Shown here piece after piece: positions 1 to 10,489 of a stretch of DNA of 64,000 nucleotides (its first letter is position 1; each line of letters begins with the position of its first letter). Where the stretch lies: contig NZ_OY764015.1 of assembly GCF_963667775.1 (NCBI RefSeq), positions 1,905,001 to 1,969,000 on the forward strand, read 5' to 3'. The position numbers and the translations under genes are program-made. This DNA comes from an uncultured Trichococcus sp. GTDB lineage: Bacteria; Bacillota; Bacilli; Lactobacillales; Aerococcaceae. The notes beneath the pieces were generated by a model. That model did not search any database. It was not told the DNA's origin and was given only the letters and a program-made list of their open reading frames with translations.

Positions 1-966
<966 letters not shown>

Positions 967-973
967 CTAGTGA

Positions 974-1291
974 TTATTTTGCGATTTTCTCATAGATTTC
1001 GACGATTTCTTTCGCCAAGTCTTTGAATGCGATGGACGTCATCAAATGATCTTGTCCATGGACCATCAACAACGACAGCTCCACTGCATCTCCTGATGCT
1101 TCTTGTGTCAACAGGCCGGTCTGCGCATGGTGAGCTTCCACCAATGCTTTTTCCGATTCGCTGATTTTTTCGTTCGCTGATGCAAAGTCTCCTGCTTTTG
1201 CGGCTTCGATCGCTTCAATCGCATTCCCTTTTGCATCGCCCCCATGCATGATCAATTGCATGATGACCTCTAGGTTTTTTGGTTCTGCCAT
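974..1291 (-). CDS. PTS lactose/cellobiose-type EIIA
   Basis: Cytoplasmic phosphocarrier (105 residues, normal for the family) passing phosphate from HPr to EIIB. It is all-helical and forms a trimer in known members. The phosphorylated histidine is H78 in LLMVHGQDHLM, with the nearby aspartate D81 that binds the metal in LacF-type proteins. The N-terminal IMHGGDAKGNAIEAI segment is also typical. It sits 27 bp after the EIIB gene, in the order IIC-IIB-IIA. It may also serve the lone IIC at 43350, which has no IIA of its own nearby; that is inference. Confidence 0.93.
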   Translation of the reverse strand: MAEPKNLEVIMQLIMHGGDAKGNAIEAIEAAKAGDFASANEKISESEKALVEAHHAQTGLLTQEASGDAVELSLLMVHGQDHLMTSIAFKDLAKEIVEIYEKIAK

Positions 1292-1318
1292 GTTGTAAAC
1301 TCCTTCAGTGTTGTTTGT

Positions 1319-1639
1319 TTATTCGCCCATTAAAGTTAAAGCTGTTTTCAATACTTTTTCGCCGTTCATCATGCCGTAGTCCTGCATGTTGATGACATCC
1401 ATTTTTGTGTCCGTACCGGCAACTTTGTCTTCGAATTGTTTTTTCATGTATTTCACTTGAGGTCCCAACATCAGGACATCGATTTTTTTCTTGGCCAAGT
1501 GTGCATCGGCTTCGGAAGCGGATACTGCGAAAATTTCAGCGTCCAATCCTTGCGCTGCCGCCGCTTTTTGCATTTTCGATACAAGTAAGCTGGTGCTCAT
1601 TCCAGCTGCACATACTAACATGATTGTTTTGTCTGCCAT
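1319..1639 (-). CDS. PTS lactose/cellobiose-type EIIB
   Basis: Small cytoplasmic phosphotransferase subunit of 106 residues. The phosphorylated cysteine is C10 in the P-loop-like motif IMLVCAAGMSTSLLV at the N-terminus, diagnostic of the cellobiose/chitobiose IIB family. It takes phosphate from EIIA and phosphorylates the sugar during transport through EIIC. It lies between the IIC and IIA genes, with a short hairpin (1668-1688) separating it from IIC. Confidence 0.93.
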   Translation of the reverse strand: MADKTIMLVCAAGMSTSLLVSKMQKAAAAQGLDAEIFAVSASEADAHLAKKKIDVLMLGPQVKYMKKQFEDKVAGTDTKMDVINMQDYGMMNGEKVLKTALTLMGE

Positions 1640-1667
1640 AATATTTTCTCCACCCTTATATATATTT

Positions 1668-1688
1668 GAGCCCCTATAAAAGGGGCTC
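1668..1688 (-). other. Intercistronic hairpin between IIC and IIB
   Basis: A perfect 7-bp GC-rich stem (GAGCCCC/GGGGCTC) with a 7-nt loop lies in the short gap between IIC and IIB. No run of U follows on the minus strand, so it is more likely an mRNA processing or stability element than a terminator. Confidence 0.45.
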
Positions 1689-1705
1689 GATTTGATGCTA
1701 TATTA

Positions 1706-3016
1706 TTATGCTACTACGTTGCCTGAAGCGTCAGCTTCAACTTCACCGATTTCAACATTGTATGCTTTGTTGTCTTCGATTTTGAAGAATGGGTAGAAGA
1801 TTGCAGCACTGATGACTGTTTCGACGATTTGCCATACAGCACCTCTCCAGCCGCTGATCAAGAAACCTGAAAATAGCGGAGGAGTTGTCCAAGGAATGTT
1901 TACCCCGTTCGTAAGAGGAACCAGACCGATGCTCATCACGAAGTAAGTCAGGATAGCCAAGATTACCGGAGTCAAGATGAATGGAATCATCAAGATTGGG
2001 TTCAATACGATTGGCATACCGAAGATCAAAGGCTCATTGATGTTGAAGATTGCAGGTCCGAATGCTAATTTTCCGAGTGTTTTGAATTGAGTCGATTTGG
2101 CTACGAATAAGCACAACAATGCCAAACCTATTGTTGAACCGGCACCACCAAGTTTGATGAAGTTTGCATAGAATTGGGCGTTGACAATGTTCGGCAATTC
2201 AGCCCCTGCAGCGTAAGCTTCTGCATTTCCAGCTGTCAGAGACAACCAAATCGGATTCATGATAGCTCCCAAGATGTTTGGACCGTGAAGACCGAACGAG
2301 AACAAAAGCGTTTCCAAAATAAGTACCAAGACAGTTGCAGGCAATGTTGCGCCTAAGCTGGTCAGTGGCGCTTGGATGATTTCAAAGATGAATGATTGTG
2401 CTGTTTCGTAAGGTGTCAAAGTGAATACCATACGCAAGATGTTGAAGATCAGGATGACGAACAATCCCGGGATCAAAGCGTCAAATGATTTGGCAACGTT
2501 TGATGGTACGGAATCAGGCATGCTTATTTTCCAGCCGCGAGCCAATACCCAACGGATGATTTCGACTGCGAAAACCGCACTCATCATACCCAGGAACAAA
2601 CCGCTGGCACTCAAGTTACCCATTGGGATTCCTGATGCGTTTTCAGCACTCAATAATGTTGGAGTCAAGATAAGGAATCCAACGATACCGTAGATGATTC
2701 CTGCCAGATCATCCAAGCCGTAGTGTTTGGACAAGTCTTGGGAAATCCCGATCATAACGAACAATGTCATGATGTTCATTGTCATGTTGTAAGGCACCAT
2801 GAAGAATTGCGTCCAGTTGGCTCCGAAGATGCCTGCCATCATGTCTGCGTATCCAGGAATCGGCAAGTTTGCGAACAACAGGAAAATCGATCCGATGATC
2901 AACAGGGACATTGCTCCGAAGAACCCGCTCTTGATTGCTGAAAGATAACGGTTTTCGTTCAGTTTGTAAGCGATTGGTCCTAATTTTTCTTGTAACGTAT
3001 CTAAGAATTTATCCAT
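1706..3016 (-). CDS. PTS cellobiose-type EIIC permease
   Basis: Integral membrane permease of the lactose/cellobiose PTS family, 436 residues from the chosen start. The usual opening MDKFLDTLQEKLGPIAYKLNENRYL is followed by about ten hydrophobic segments, and the conserved FNINEPLIFGMPIVLNP stretch lies in the C-terminal half. The start is the ATG at 3016, with a perfect AGGAGG at 3025-3030; an upstream in-frame ATG at 3043 has no good ribosome site. With the IIB and IIA genes it forms a full transporter for a beta-glucoside such as cellobiose; the exact sugar cannot be read from sequence. Confidence 0.92.
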   Translation of the reverse strand: MDKFLDTLQEKLGPIAYKLNENRYLSAIKSGFFGAMSLLIIGSIFLLFANLPIPGYADMMAGIFGANWTQFFMVPYNMTMNIMTLFVMIGISQDLSKHYGLDDLAGIIYGIVGFLILTPTLLSAENASGIPMGNLSASGLFLGMMSAVFAVEIIRWVLARGWKISMPDSVPSNVAKSFDALIPGLFVILIFNILRMVFTLTPYETAQSFIFEIIQAPLTSLGATLPATVLVLILETLLFSFGLHGPNILGAIMNPIWLSLTAGNAEAYAAGAELPNIVNAQFYANFIKLGGAGSTIGLALLCLFVAKSTQFKTLGKLAFGPAIFNINEPLIFGMPIVLNPILMIPFILTPVILAILTYFVMSIGLVPLTNGVNIPWTTPPLFSGFLISGWRGAVWQIVETVISAAIFYPFFKIEDNKAYNVEIGEVEADASGNVVA

Positions 3017-3212
3017 AATAAAATCCTCCTCTGTTAGGAACACTTGTGAAGACAGCGTGCCGTCTTCGAAAGCAGTAATATAAATCGATATGATTGCTTG
3101 TCCGGATTCTGCCAGTCAGTCTCAGAACAATTGGCTTTCGTTTTCCGCCTTCATTTACCGCTGTTCTTTATCAACAACGGACAGTGCGAAAAACTTTTCT
3201 TACTTTCTACCT

Positions 3213-4700
<1,488 letters not shown>

Positions 4701-4756
4701 TTAAAAAGAGCGGCTTTGCAATCACGGATACGCTTTCTGTTTTTCAATATAAGCTT

Positions 4757-4784
4757 ATTATAGAGTTTGTGAACGAAATGTAAA
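4757..4784 (-). promoter_or_regulatory. Promoter of the GH1-PTS operon
   Basis: On the minus strand TTTACA (4784-4779) and TATAAT (4762-4757) are separated by 16 bp. This is a near-consensus sigma-A promoter about 145 bp upstream of the GH1 start codon. The proposed RpiR operator lies about 45 bp upstream of the -35. Confidence 0.7.
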
Positions 4785-4828
4785 CAGTTTCACCTCGTAA
4801 AGGAACAATGACCAGCTTTTGGAATGAT

Positions 4829-4855
4829 GTTTCAGAAAAGAAACATTTCGTTTCA
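4829..4855. promoter_or_regulatory. Candidate RpiR operator (27 bp), copy 1
   Basis: Layout: GTTTCA, four bases, AGAAAC, five bases, GTTTCA. The same 27-bp layout recurs at 19758-19784 upstream of the GH4 phospho-glycosidase gene, and nowhere else that I noticed. The RpiR gene begins its 3' end 10 bp away, and the site is upstream of the GH1-PTS promoter. Confidence 0.55.
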
Positions 4856-4865
4856 GTCAAATCTT

Positions 4866-5624
4866 TCATTGAGGCTTGTGATTGCGCAGTTGTTGCATGT
4901 AGTTATAGTTGCGTCTTGCCAGTGTTTCAATCAAAAACACGGCCGGTAATTGGGAAGTCACGTTGACCTCTTCGTCGACGTATTCAGGCGTGAGGTGATA
5001 AGCAAAATTTATATCTGACTGCCTGGCCAATGAATTGGTGGAGGAATTCGTGATGCTGATGATTTTGCTTCCCAGACTCTTCAGATCTCCCGCTTTCCTT
5101 AACATGATTTCTGTTTCTCCCGAAACGGAACAAACGATTGCCACGGTATTTGTATACTGCCGGCTGATCAAGTGGAATGGATAATAAGGGTCTTGGATAT
5201 GGAAGGTGCTTTGACCCAAATTTGAAAACTGCCGGGATGCATAAGCAGCGATCAGGCCTGACGTGCCGATTCCAAAAAAGAGCGCAACGTCGGAATTGGC
5301 TATCATTTCGACTGCATTCTGTATTTTTTCTTCGTACTCCGATTGCATGGAGCGGCTGAAAAACTCTTCGACGATTTCAGAAGTTTCAAACACCTTCTTA
5401 TTGTGTTTACGGTTGTCCATTTCCTTCAGATGCAGCTTGCACTCCCAGATATTTTCAAAACCCAGTTTGCTGATGGTCCGCGTAACCGTTGCCGGCGATA
5501 CATGAGTCTCGGAAGCTATCTCGCGAACGCTCATACGAATCACTTTTTGGGTGCGTTGCACGATGTACTCGTATACCTTTAATTCTGTATTCGTCAGTAA
5601 CTTCACATTTTCTTGATTGAACAC
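4866..5624 (-). CDS. RpiR/MurR family transcriptional regulator
   Basis: A 252-residue regulator with an N-terminal RpiR helix-turn-helix (about residues 1-77, including SVREIASETHVSPATVTRTISKLGF) and a C-terminal SIS sugar-phosphate-binding domain (about residues 95-230, with FGIGTSGLIAAYASRQF). Proteins of this family sense sugar phosphates in the cytoplasm. It lies directly upstream of the GH1-PTS operon on the same strand but is separated from it by the operon's own promoter, so it is probably its regulator. Whether it activates or represses is not visible; an operator upstream of the -35 would suit activation. Confidence 0.9.
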   Translation of the reverse strand: MFNQENVKLLTNTELKVYEYIVQRTQKVIRMSVREIASETHVSPATVTRTISKLGFENIWECKLHLKEMDNRKHNKKVFETSEIVEEFFSRSMQSEYEEKIQNAVEMIANSDVALFFGIGTSGLIAAYASRQFSNLGQSTFHIQDPYYPFHLISRQYTNTVAIVCSVSGETEIMLRKAGDLKSLGSKIISITNSSTNSLARQSDINFAYHLTPEYVDEEVNVTSQLPAVFLIETLARRNYNYMQQLRNHKPQ

Positions 5625-5725
5625 ATAAAAACCCCTTTATCCGGAACAAAATAAGCTCTGAGGCGTGCATAAGTTCGTTGTCTATTCTTCTTAACCATTT
5701 TACCATTTATTTTGAAAAAAACAAA

Positions 5726-5766
5726 AAAACAAAACAATTTTACGCAACGCAAAATTGTTTTGTTTT
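5726..5766 (-). terminator. Long AT-rich hairpin, probable terminator
   Basis: A perfect 16-bp stem (5726-5741 with 5751-5766) with a 9-nt loop. It lies just after the 345-residue gene on the minus strand, and both arms contain T-rich runs. It is the likely terminator of that gene and separates it from rpiR. Confidence 0.75.
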
Positions 5767-5800
5767 CTTGTACTGCTTATTTCAGAAAAATAGCTTGTTC

Positions 5801-6838
5801 TCAGAAGATATCTTCCGAAAGGCTTTTGCGGAAAGCCTCTATTTTCCGTAATCTGCTCTTTTCGCTGTGTGCGATGTCCAGCTCATCCAACAAGGGAACC
5901 AACATCTCGTAGGTTTCCAACACGCTGTCGCCGCGCATTTCGATTTTTGCAGGGAAGACTTTCGCCTCGAACAGATATTTGTACAGTTCGAATTGGATAT
6001 CGCGCGATTTGTCGGAAGTCAGCACAGTGGCCAGCAGCACTTCCCCTGATTTTTTATCCGCGATGGCCATCATCTTCACAAAACGCGGCCGTTCCCCCTC
6101 TTTGAAAGTGATCGGTTGCGGCAAATAAAACAAGTCTATTTCGAAGGTGTTTCTTAAAAAGGTTTTCTTCTCCATCATCAGACGACGGATTTCGAACTGG
6201 GAAAGCATCAGATCGTATGGACCTTTCGTCAATTCGCCGCCAGTCAGGAACGCGAGGATATGCTCTTCCTTCAATTTCCAGACACTGTCCTTCGTTCCGG
6301 CTTGGTAATAGTAGCGCGTCGGGACATCATCCGCCGCAAAAGACTTGTCAAAGTCCATCTTACTGTAGACAGGGAACATTTCCAAAAAGCTCTCCAGCAC
6401 ACGCTCGAAGAGGACGATATCCTCTTCCGTCGCCGACCAGGGAACGAAGCCTGGTGTAAAGTCCAGCAGTTCCGGCCAAGCTTTTTTGCCGCGGAATTTG
6501 ACATCTGTTGTACGGATGCGGTTATAGTCAGTTTCATCCAATTTGTTTCTGTCGACGAATTCCAGCCTGATATTTTTCAATTTCTCGGTGTATTCCCCGT
6601 TGCCATCCACTTCCGCGAACTCCGACTCCAACAAGTCCAAGTATAGGATGTATTCTGAAACGTCCCGGAAGACGCTCAATCCGATGCTGTCCTCGTCCAA
6701 CCCGTCCAAAGCAAAGAATACCGGTTCCTTGCGATCGGAATATTTGATACCGACAACATCCGTGTCTTTCATTTTTTCCCAAGGCTTCAATTTATGGAAA
6801 GCCTTTATGTTTTCGTACAATTTTTGATAATCTCTCAT
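5801..6838 (-). CDS. Uncharacterised 345-residue protein
   Basis: A soluble, highly charged protein (rich in D, E and K) with no signal peptide or membrane segment. It opens MRDYQKLYENIKAFHKLKPW, and the C-terminal part, about residues 225-310, reads as a mixed alpha/beta domain. The layout recalls the DUF7309/DUF6930 proteins of Firmicutes (pRiA4b ORF-3-associated), but I hold that only weakly and no catalytic motif is visible. It has its own terminator and faces away from the GNAT gene, so it is probably monocistronic. Function unknown. Confidence 0.75.
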   Translation of the reverse strand: MRDYQKLYENIKAFHKLKPWEKMKDTDVVGIKYSDRKEPVFFALDGLDEDSIGLSVFRDVSEYILYLDLLESEFAEVDGNGEYTEKLKNIRLEFVDRNKLDETDYNRIRTTDVKFRGKKAWPELLDFTPGFVPWSATEEDIVLFERVLESFLEMFPVYSKMDFDKSFAADDVPTRYYYQAGTKDSVWKLKEEHILAFLTGGELTKGPYDLMLSQFEIRRLMMEKKTFLRNTFEIDLFYLPQPITFKEGERPRFVKMMAIADKKSGEVLLATVLTSDKSRDIQFELYKYLFEAKVFPAKIEMRGDSVLETYEMLVPLLDELDIAHSEKSRLRKIEAFRKSLSEDIF

Positions 6839-7037
6839 TTATATCTCCTATCTATTTACAAAGCATAAGCCCACAAACCTTGATAATGGCGGAGTCCAAA
6901 GAAGATGTCGTTTCTTTTCGCACCCGTCCCCAGCATTTTCCGCCGCTTATCCTGTTTCAGCTTATTGAAATGAATTCCTTTCCTATGCTATCATATCTTG
7001 AAGCGCCCATCAATTTTTCTTTTTTAAGGAGTCCAAA

Positions 7038-7796
7038 ATGACCTTTTCTTTCAAGGATATCGAACACAGCAAGTCCGTGGTCAAAGAAACCGCTCTGTAC
7101 ACGCACCACCGCAATGAAGCTGCCCTTTTTATGCATATCGAGAACTATGTCATTTTCCATCGCGTGCCGACCTTCGCTGAATTCTTGGAGACGGAAGCCT
7201 ATTTGAAATCAGAGCGACAGAACTATGGGCAGGATTTCATAAAATTCATTTGGCCCGAAGATTGCGAAATTCCGCAGCCGATCATTTCCTATTTGGGATC
7301 GAACGGCTTCAACCTGGATGTACTTGAGCTTTATGCGGCCTCGCCCGGAACCTTTGTGCCGACGCGGACCGAAACGACTTCCGATGTCGTAGTGGAATGG
7401 GTAAATGAAGATAACCGCAGCGCCTACCTGACTTTGTCCGCAAAGGCCGACCAGGAGGTCAGCGAGGAATTCGCGAAACAAAAGCAGCCCTACACCCAAG
7501 CCAAGTTCGACAATCCGGCATTCTGTCCCATCGTGGCCATTTGCTCCGATGAAGCGGTCGGTTCCATCGACCTTTATCTGAAAGAGGAAAGTATTGAAAT
7601 CGATAACTTTCACGTTGCCGCAGATTCCCGGGGTAAAGGGATTGGAACGGCTCTGCAGCAATTCGTGATGGAGCATGCCGACGGGAAGACCGTCCTTTTG
7701 GTGGCTGATGCAGCGGATACGGCGCGCGATATGTACAATCGTCAAAATTACACATACGTTTCTTTCCGCTACGAGCTATTGAAAATATTCAAATAA
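7038..7796 (+). CDS. GNAT family N-acetyltransferase
   Basis: A 252-residue protein whose C-terminal half is a GNAT fold. Motif A, the acetyl-CoA pyrophosphate loop, is seen as NFHVAADSRGKGIGTALQQF at about residues 193-212, followed by a typical ALA/Y-rich end with DMYNRQNYTYVSFRYELLK. The N-terminal half (about residues 1-115) is an extra domain found in some Firmicute GNATs. A GGAG sequence precedes the ATG. Substrate unknown. It converges with the DUF503 gene through a shared terminator. Confidence 0.85.
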   Translation: MTFSFKDIEHSKSVVKETALYTHHRNEAALFMHIENYVIFHRVPTFAEFLETEAYLKSERQNYGQDFIKFIWPEDCEIPQPIISYLGSNGFNLDVLELYAASPGTFVPTRTETTSDVVVEWVNEDNRSAYLTLSAKADQEVSEEFAKQKQPYTQAKFDNPAFCPIVAICSDEAVGSIDLYLKEESIEIDNFHVAADSRGKGIGTALQQFVMEHADGKTVLLVADAADTARDMYNRQNYTYVSFRYELLKIFK

Positions 7797-7801
7797 TGGA
7801 T

Positions 7802-7858
7802 CAACGCACTTTCATCCACGCGGCAAATTGCCGAATGGTTGCAAGTGCGTTGCTTTTC
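7802..7858. terminator. Bidirectional terminator between GNAT and DUF503 genes
   Basis: A perfect 10-bp stem (CAACGCACTT at 7802-7811 with 7843-7852) encloses an inner CGGCAAATTGCCG hairpin, then TTTTCTT. It lies between convergent genes. Confidence 0.75.
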
Positions 7859-8143
7859 TTATTCGATTTCGTTGATTTGGTAGATTTCCACAGGGTAATT
7901 CGATTCGATTTCCTCAATGATTTTATCCACGATTTGTTGACAGAGTACCCGCGAACTGTTGACAACCGCCAGTCCGATGACGGCTTGATTCAACATATCC
8001 TGTGCCGATACTTCTGCAATGCTGACATTGTAACGTTGATGCATCTTGGCAAGAATGCTTTTCACAACACTGCGCTTGTCCTTCAGAGAATTGGAATCAA
8101 AAAGCCGCATAGACAATTCAACAGCCAACACGTTCATCGTCAT
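7859..8143 (-). CDS. DUF503 family protein (YlxP-like)
   Basis: A 94-residue cytoplasmic protein. The opening MNVLAVELSMRLFDSNSLKDKRSVVKSILAKM is the DUF503 signature, followed by AEVSAQDMLNQAVIGLAVV. In Bacillus the relative YlxP lies in the nusA-infB-rbfA operon and is linked to ribosome biogenesis; here the gene stands alone. A second Met at residue 3 is an equally possible start. The molecular role is not established. Confidence 0.88.
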   Translation of the reverse strand: MTMNVLAVELSMRLFDSNSLKDKRSVVKSILAKMHQRYNVSIAEVSAQDMLNQAVIGLAVVNSSRVLCQQIVDKIIEEIESNYPVEIYQINEIE

Positions 8144-8184
8144 CGCCCCATTTATGTTTGATATGGAAAGGTTATCTCTTCAAG

Positions 8185-8234
8185 ACAAAAAATAACCGAA
8201 ACTGCCCCTTCTGTCAAGGAATAGCTCCGGTTAT
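8185..8234 (-). terminator. Terminator of the histidine operon
   Basis: On the minus strand, ten pairs with two G-U wobbles (8223-8232 with 8194-8203) are followed by TATTTTTTG. It lies about 150 bp after the hisIE stop codon and upstream of the DUF503 start, so it best fits the end of the his transcript. Confidence 0.7.
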
Positions 8235-8282
8235 CGGATAAAGCAAGGATAGGATTCATCACACACTTTAGTAGTTGAACTC

Positions 8283-8382
8283 TGAATCCCAGAACTCTCC
8301 GCCTAAGTTGACAACCACACGCGGACAAAAAACGTCCGCTTTGTGTTTGTCCCCTTAGTGCTCGATTTCTAAACGGGATTCA
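8283..8382. repeat. 100-bp nested inverted repeat downstream of hisIE
   Basis: An outer stem TGAATCCC/GGGATTCA (8283-8290 with 8375-8382), a middle CTAAG/CTTAG stem (8303-8307 with 8354-8358) and a long inner stem (8310-8326 with 8334-8351, loop of seven) lie in register. No protein is encoded. It could be a 3' UTR structure of the his mRNA, a small RNA or a palindromic repeat; only one copy was noticed. Confidence 0.55.
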
Positions 8383-8389
8383 TCATATC

Positions 8390-9031
8390 CTAGTATTCTT
8401 CTATATCTTTTCGTTCGCCTTTGAAGTTGTTTTTCTTTTGGTGGCGTTCGATCAGGACTTTGGTCACATCGGCTACGTCGACGCCTTGGTCGTACAGGAG
8501 TACGCCGAGGTGGTATAGCAGGTCTGCCGTTTCGTTGGCGACTTCTTCTTTGTCGTGGTTTTTGGCACCGATGACGACTTCAAAAGCCTCTTCGCCGAAT
8601 TTCTTGGCGATTTTATCTGTGCCCTTGTCCAGCAGGTAGTTCGTGTAGGACTTTTCATCATGTCCGACCGCGCGCTGGCGGATGGTCTCTTCCAGGTCAT
8701 CCAACCCAAAGGCAACCGGGACATCGAAACAACTCTCCGTGTTGCGGTGGCAAGTCGGACCAACCGGATCGACCATGATCAGCAAGGCGTCCTGATCGCA
8801 GTCAAGGTACATGTCCTTCACAAATTGGTAATGCTCGCTGGACTCGCCTTTTTTCCAGAGTCGGCCCTTGCTTCTGGAAAAGAACCAGACAACCTCATCG
8901 CGTTTCGTCAATTCGAAGGCCTCTTCATTCATGAAACCGACCATCAAAACATTTTTGTTCGTAAAGTGCTGAAGAACGACAGTCAACAACCCTTTCGAAA
9001 AATCAGGCACAAGTGCATCATATTTAGACAT
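8390..9031 (-). CDS. hisIE: Bifunctional phosphoribosyl-AMP cyclohydrolase / phosphoribosyl-ATP pyrophosphatase
   Basis: Catalyses steps 2 and 3 of histidine synthesis. The HisI half (about residues 1-115) has WFFSRSKGRLWKKGE, CDQDALL and the zinc-binding CHRNTESCF. The HisE half (about 120-213) has KKFGEEAFEVVIGAKN and ETADLLYHLGVLL. The start is the ATG of MSKYDALVPDF at 9031, overlapping the hisF end by 8 bp, with GGAGTGG upstream. A longer in-frame start at 9049 would lie deep inside hisF. It is the last gene of the his operon; 213 residues is normal for the fusion. Confidence 0.96.
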   Translation of the reverse strand: MSKYDALVPDFSKGLLTVVLQHFTNKNVLMVGFMNEEAFELTKRDEVVWFFSRSKGRLWKKGESSEHYQFVKDMYLDCDQDALLIMVDPVGPTCHRNTESCFDVPVAFGLDDLEETIRQRAVGHDEKSYTNYLLDKGTDKIAKKFGEEAFEVVIGAKNHDKEEVANETADLLYHLGVLLYDQGVDVADVTKVLIERHQKKNNFKGERKDIEEY

Positions 9032-9788
9032 TGCGCATATCCACTCCATTCTCCGTACAGCATTGTTTCACTTCGGCGATCGACACTTCTTCATCATGGA
9101 AGATGGAAGCTGCCAACCCGGCCGATACATTCGTTTCCTTGAACAAGTCGGCGAAATGTTGGGCATTTCCGCCGCCGCCGGAAGCGATGACCGGGATAGA
9201 TACCAAACCTTGGATCTTATTCAGCAGGCGGTGATCGAAACCCTGCTTCATGCCGTCGTAGTCCATGCTGGTGACCAGCAATTCGCCGGCGCCTAGCGCT
9301 TCCACTTGCTGCACCCAGTCCAGCGTCTTGATCTCGGTCCGTTTTTTTCCGCCGTGGGTATAGCAATACCACTCCTCTTTGTCGGCTTCCCACTTCGCAT
9401 CGACAGCGATGCAGATGCATTGGCTGCCGAACTTGTCGCTTGCTTCCTTGATCAGCTGTGGATTCGCCAACGCCGATGAATTCAGACTGACTTTATCCGC
9501 TCCAGCGTTCAGCAGACGGGAAATGTCATCCGTAGATTTGATGCCGCCGCCGATCGTCATCGGGATGAACAGCTGTTGCGCCGTTTTGCGGATGACATCG
9601 ATCATCAGGTTGTGCCCGGTTTCGGTTGCGGAGATGTCCAGAAAGACCAGTTCATCCGCTCCCAAAGCATTGTAGCGCTTCGCCAGTTCGACCGGATCGC
9701 CGATATCGCGCAAGCCCTTGAACTGGATCCCTTTTACGACCGTGCCGTCCTTTACATCCAGGCAGGGAATGATCCGTTTCTTTATCAT
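9024..9788 (-). CDS. hisF: Imidazole glycerol phosphate synthase, cyclase subunit
   Basis: A 254-residue TIM barrel that, with HisH, converts PRFAR and ammonia to imidazole glycerol phosphate and AICAR. The catalytic aspartates are D11 in PCLDVKDGTVVKG and about D130 in CIAVDAKWE. GGGIKSTDD and GELLVTSMDYDG are phosphate-binding and barrel motifs. It overlaps hisA by 4 bp at its start and hisIE at its end, showing translational coupling. Confidence 0.97.
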   Translation of the reverse strand: MIKKRIIPCLDVKDGTVVKGIQFKGLRDIGDPVELAKRYNALGADELVFLDISATETGHNLMIDVIRKTAQQLFIPMTIGGGIKSTDDISRLLNAGADKVSLNSSALANPQLIKEASDKFGSQCICIAVDAKWEADKEEWYCYTHGGKKRTEIKTLDWVQQVEALGAGELLVTSMDYDGMKQGFDHRLLNKIQGLVSIPVIASGGGGNAQHFADLFKETNVSAGLAASIFHDEEVSIAEVKQCCTENGVDMRNV

Positions 9789-10489
9789 GCCAAGCCCTCC
9801 CAGAAGGCATCCGTATTGGCCGCTTTGCCGACGATGGCTGCCGCCACGCCCAAAGCTTCCAATTTTTTGATGTCTTCGACGTTGCGGACGCCGCCTGATG
9901 CGGTGATGGGATGGGTCGAAAGTTCGACAAGCTTGCCCGTCAACTCAAAGTTCGGTCCGGACATCTTGCCGTCTTTCGAGATATCCGTATAGATGATGCC
10001 GCCCAAGGCCATCGGATTCGTCGCTTCCACGACATCATAGATCGTTTGGCGGCCCGTTTCGGTCCAACCGTTCACGGCTACCAGTTCGCCTTTAGCATCC
10101 AGTCCCAAGTAGATCTTGCCGGGATATTTCGCCGTCATCTCAGCCAACCAGGGCAGATCCTGCAGCCCTTTCGTCCCGACGATCACATAGCTGGCGCCTT
10201 TTTCGAAATAGTGCTTGATGGTTTCTTCAGAACGGATGCCACCGCCGATTTCGACAGGCAATGCGCTCTGCTGCAAAAGCTGCTCGATGAACGGTGTTTC
10301 TTCCGGTTTTTGGTTCAAAGCGCCCATCAGATCCACGATATGGATGCGTTTCACTTGCTCGAATTGCGCATAAAAAGCGATGGCTTCCTGAGGCGTGCGC
10401 TGCATTTCTTCTTTCGTGCCGTAGTCCCCTTCGGTCAGACGGACACTCTTGTTATCGATCAAGTCGATTGCCGGCCAAATCTCTATCAT
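9785..10489 (-). CDS. hisA: Phosphoribosylformimino-5-aminoimidazole carboxamide ribotide isomerase
   Basis: A 234-residue TIM barrel doing the Amadori rearrangement of ProFAR to PRFAR. The catalytic aspartates are seen as D8 in WPAIDLIDNKSVRL and about D130 in LGLDAKGELVAVNGW. VEIGGGIRSEETI and TASGGVRNVEDI are the phosphate-binding loops. Its start codon abuts the stop codon of hisH and its end overlaps hisF by 4 bp. Confidence 0.97.
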   Translation of the reverse strand: MIEIWPAIDLIDNKSVRLTEGDYGTKEEMQRTPQEAIAFYAQFEQVKRIHIVDLMGALNQKPEETPFIEQLLQQSALPVEIGGGIRSEETIKHYFEKGASYVIVGTKGLQDLPWLAEMTAKYPGKIYLGLDAKGELVAVNGWTETGRQTIYDVVEATNPMALGGIIYTDISKDGKMSGPNFELTGKLVELSTHPITASGGVRNVEDIKKLEALGVAAAIVGKAANTDAFWEGLA

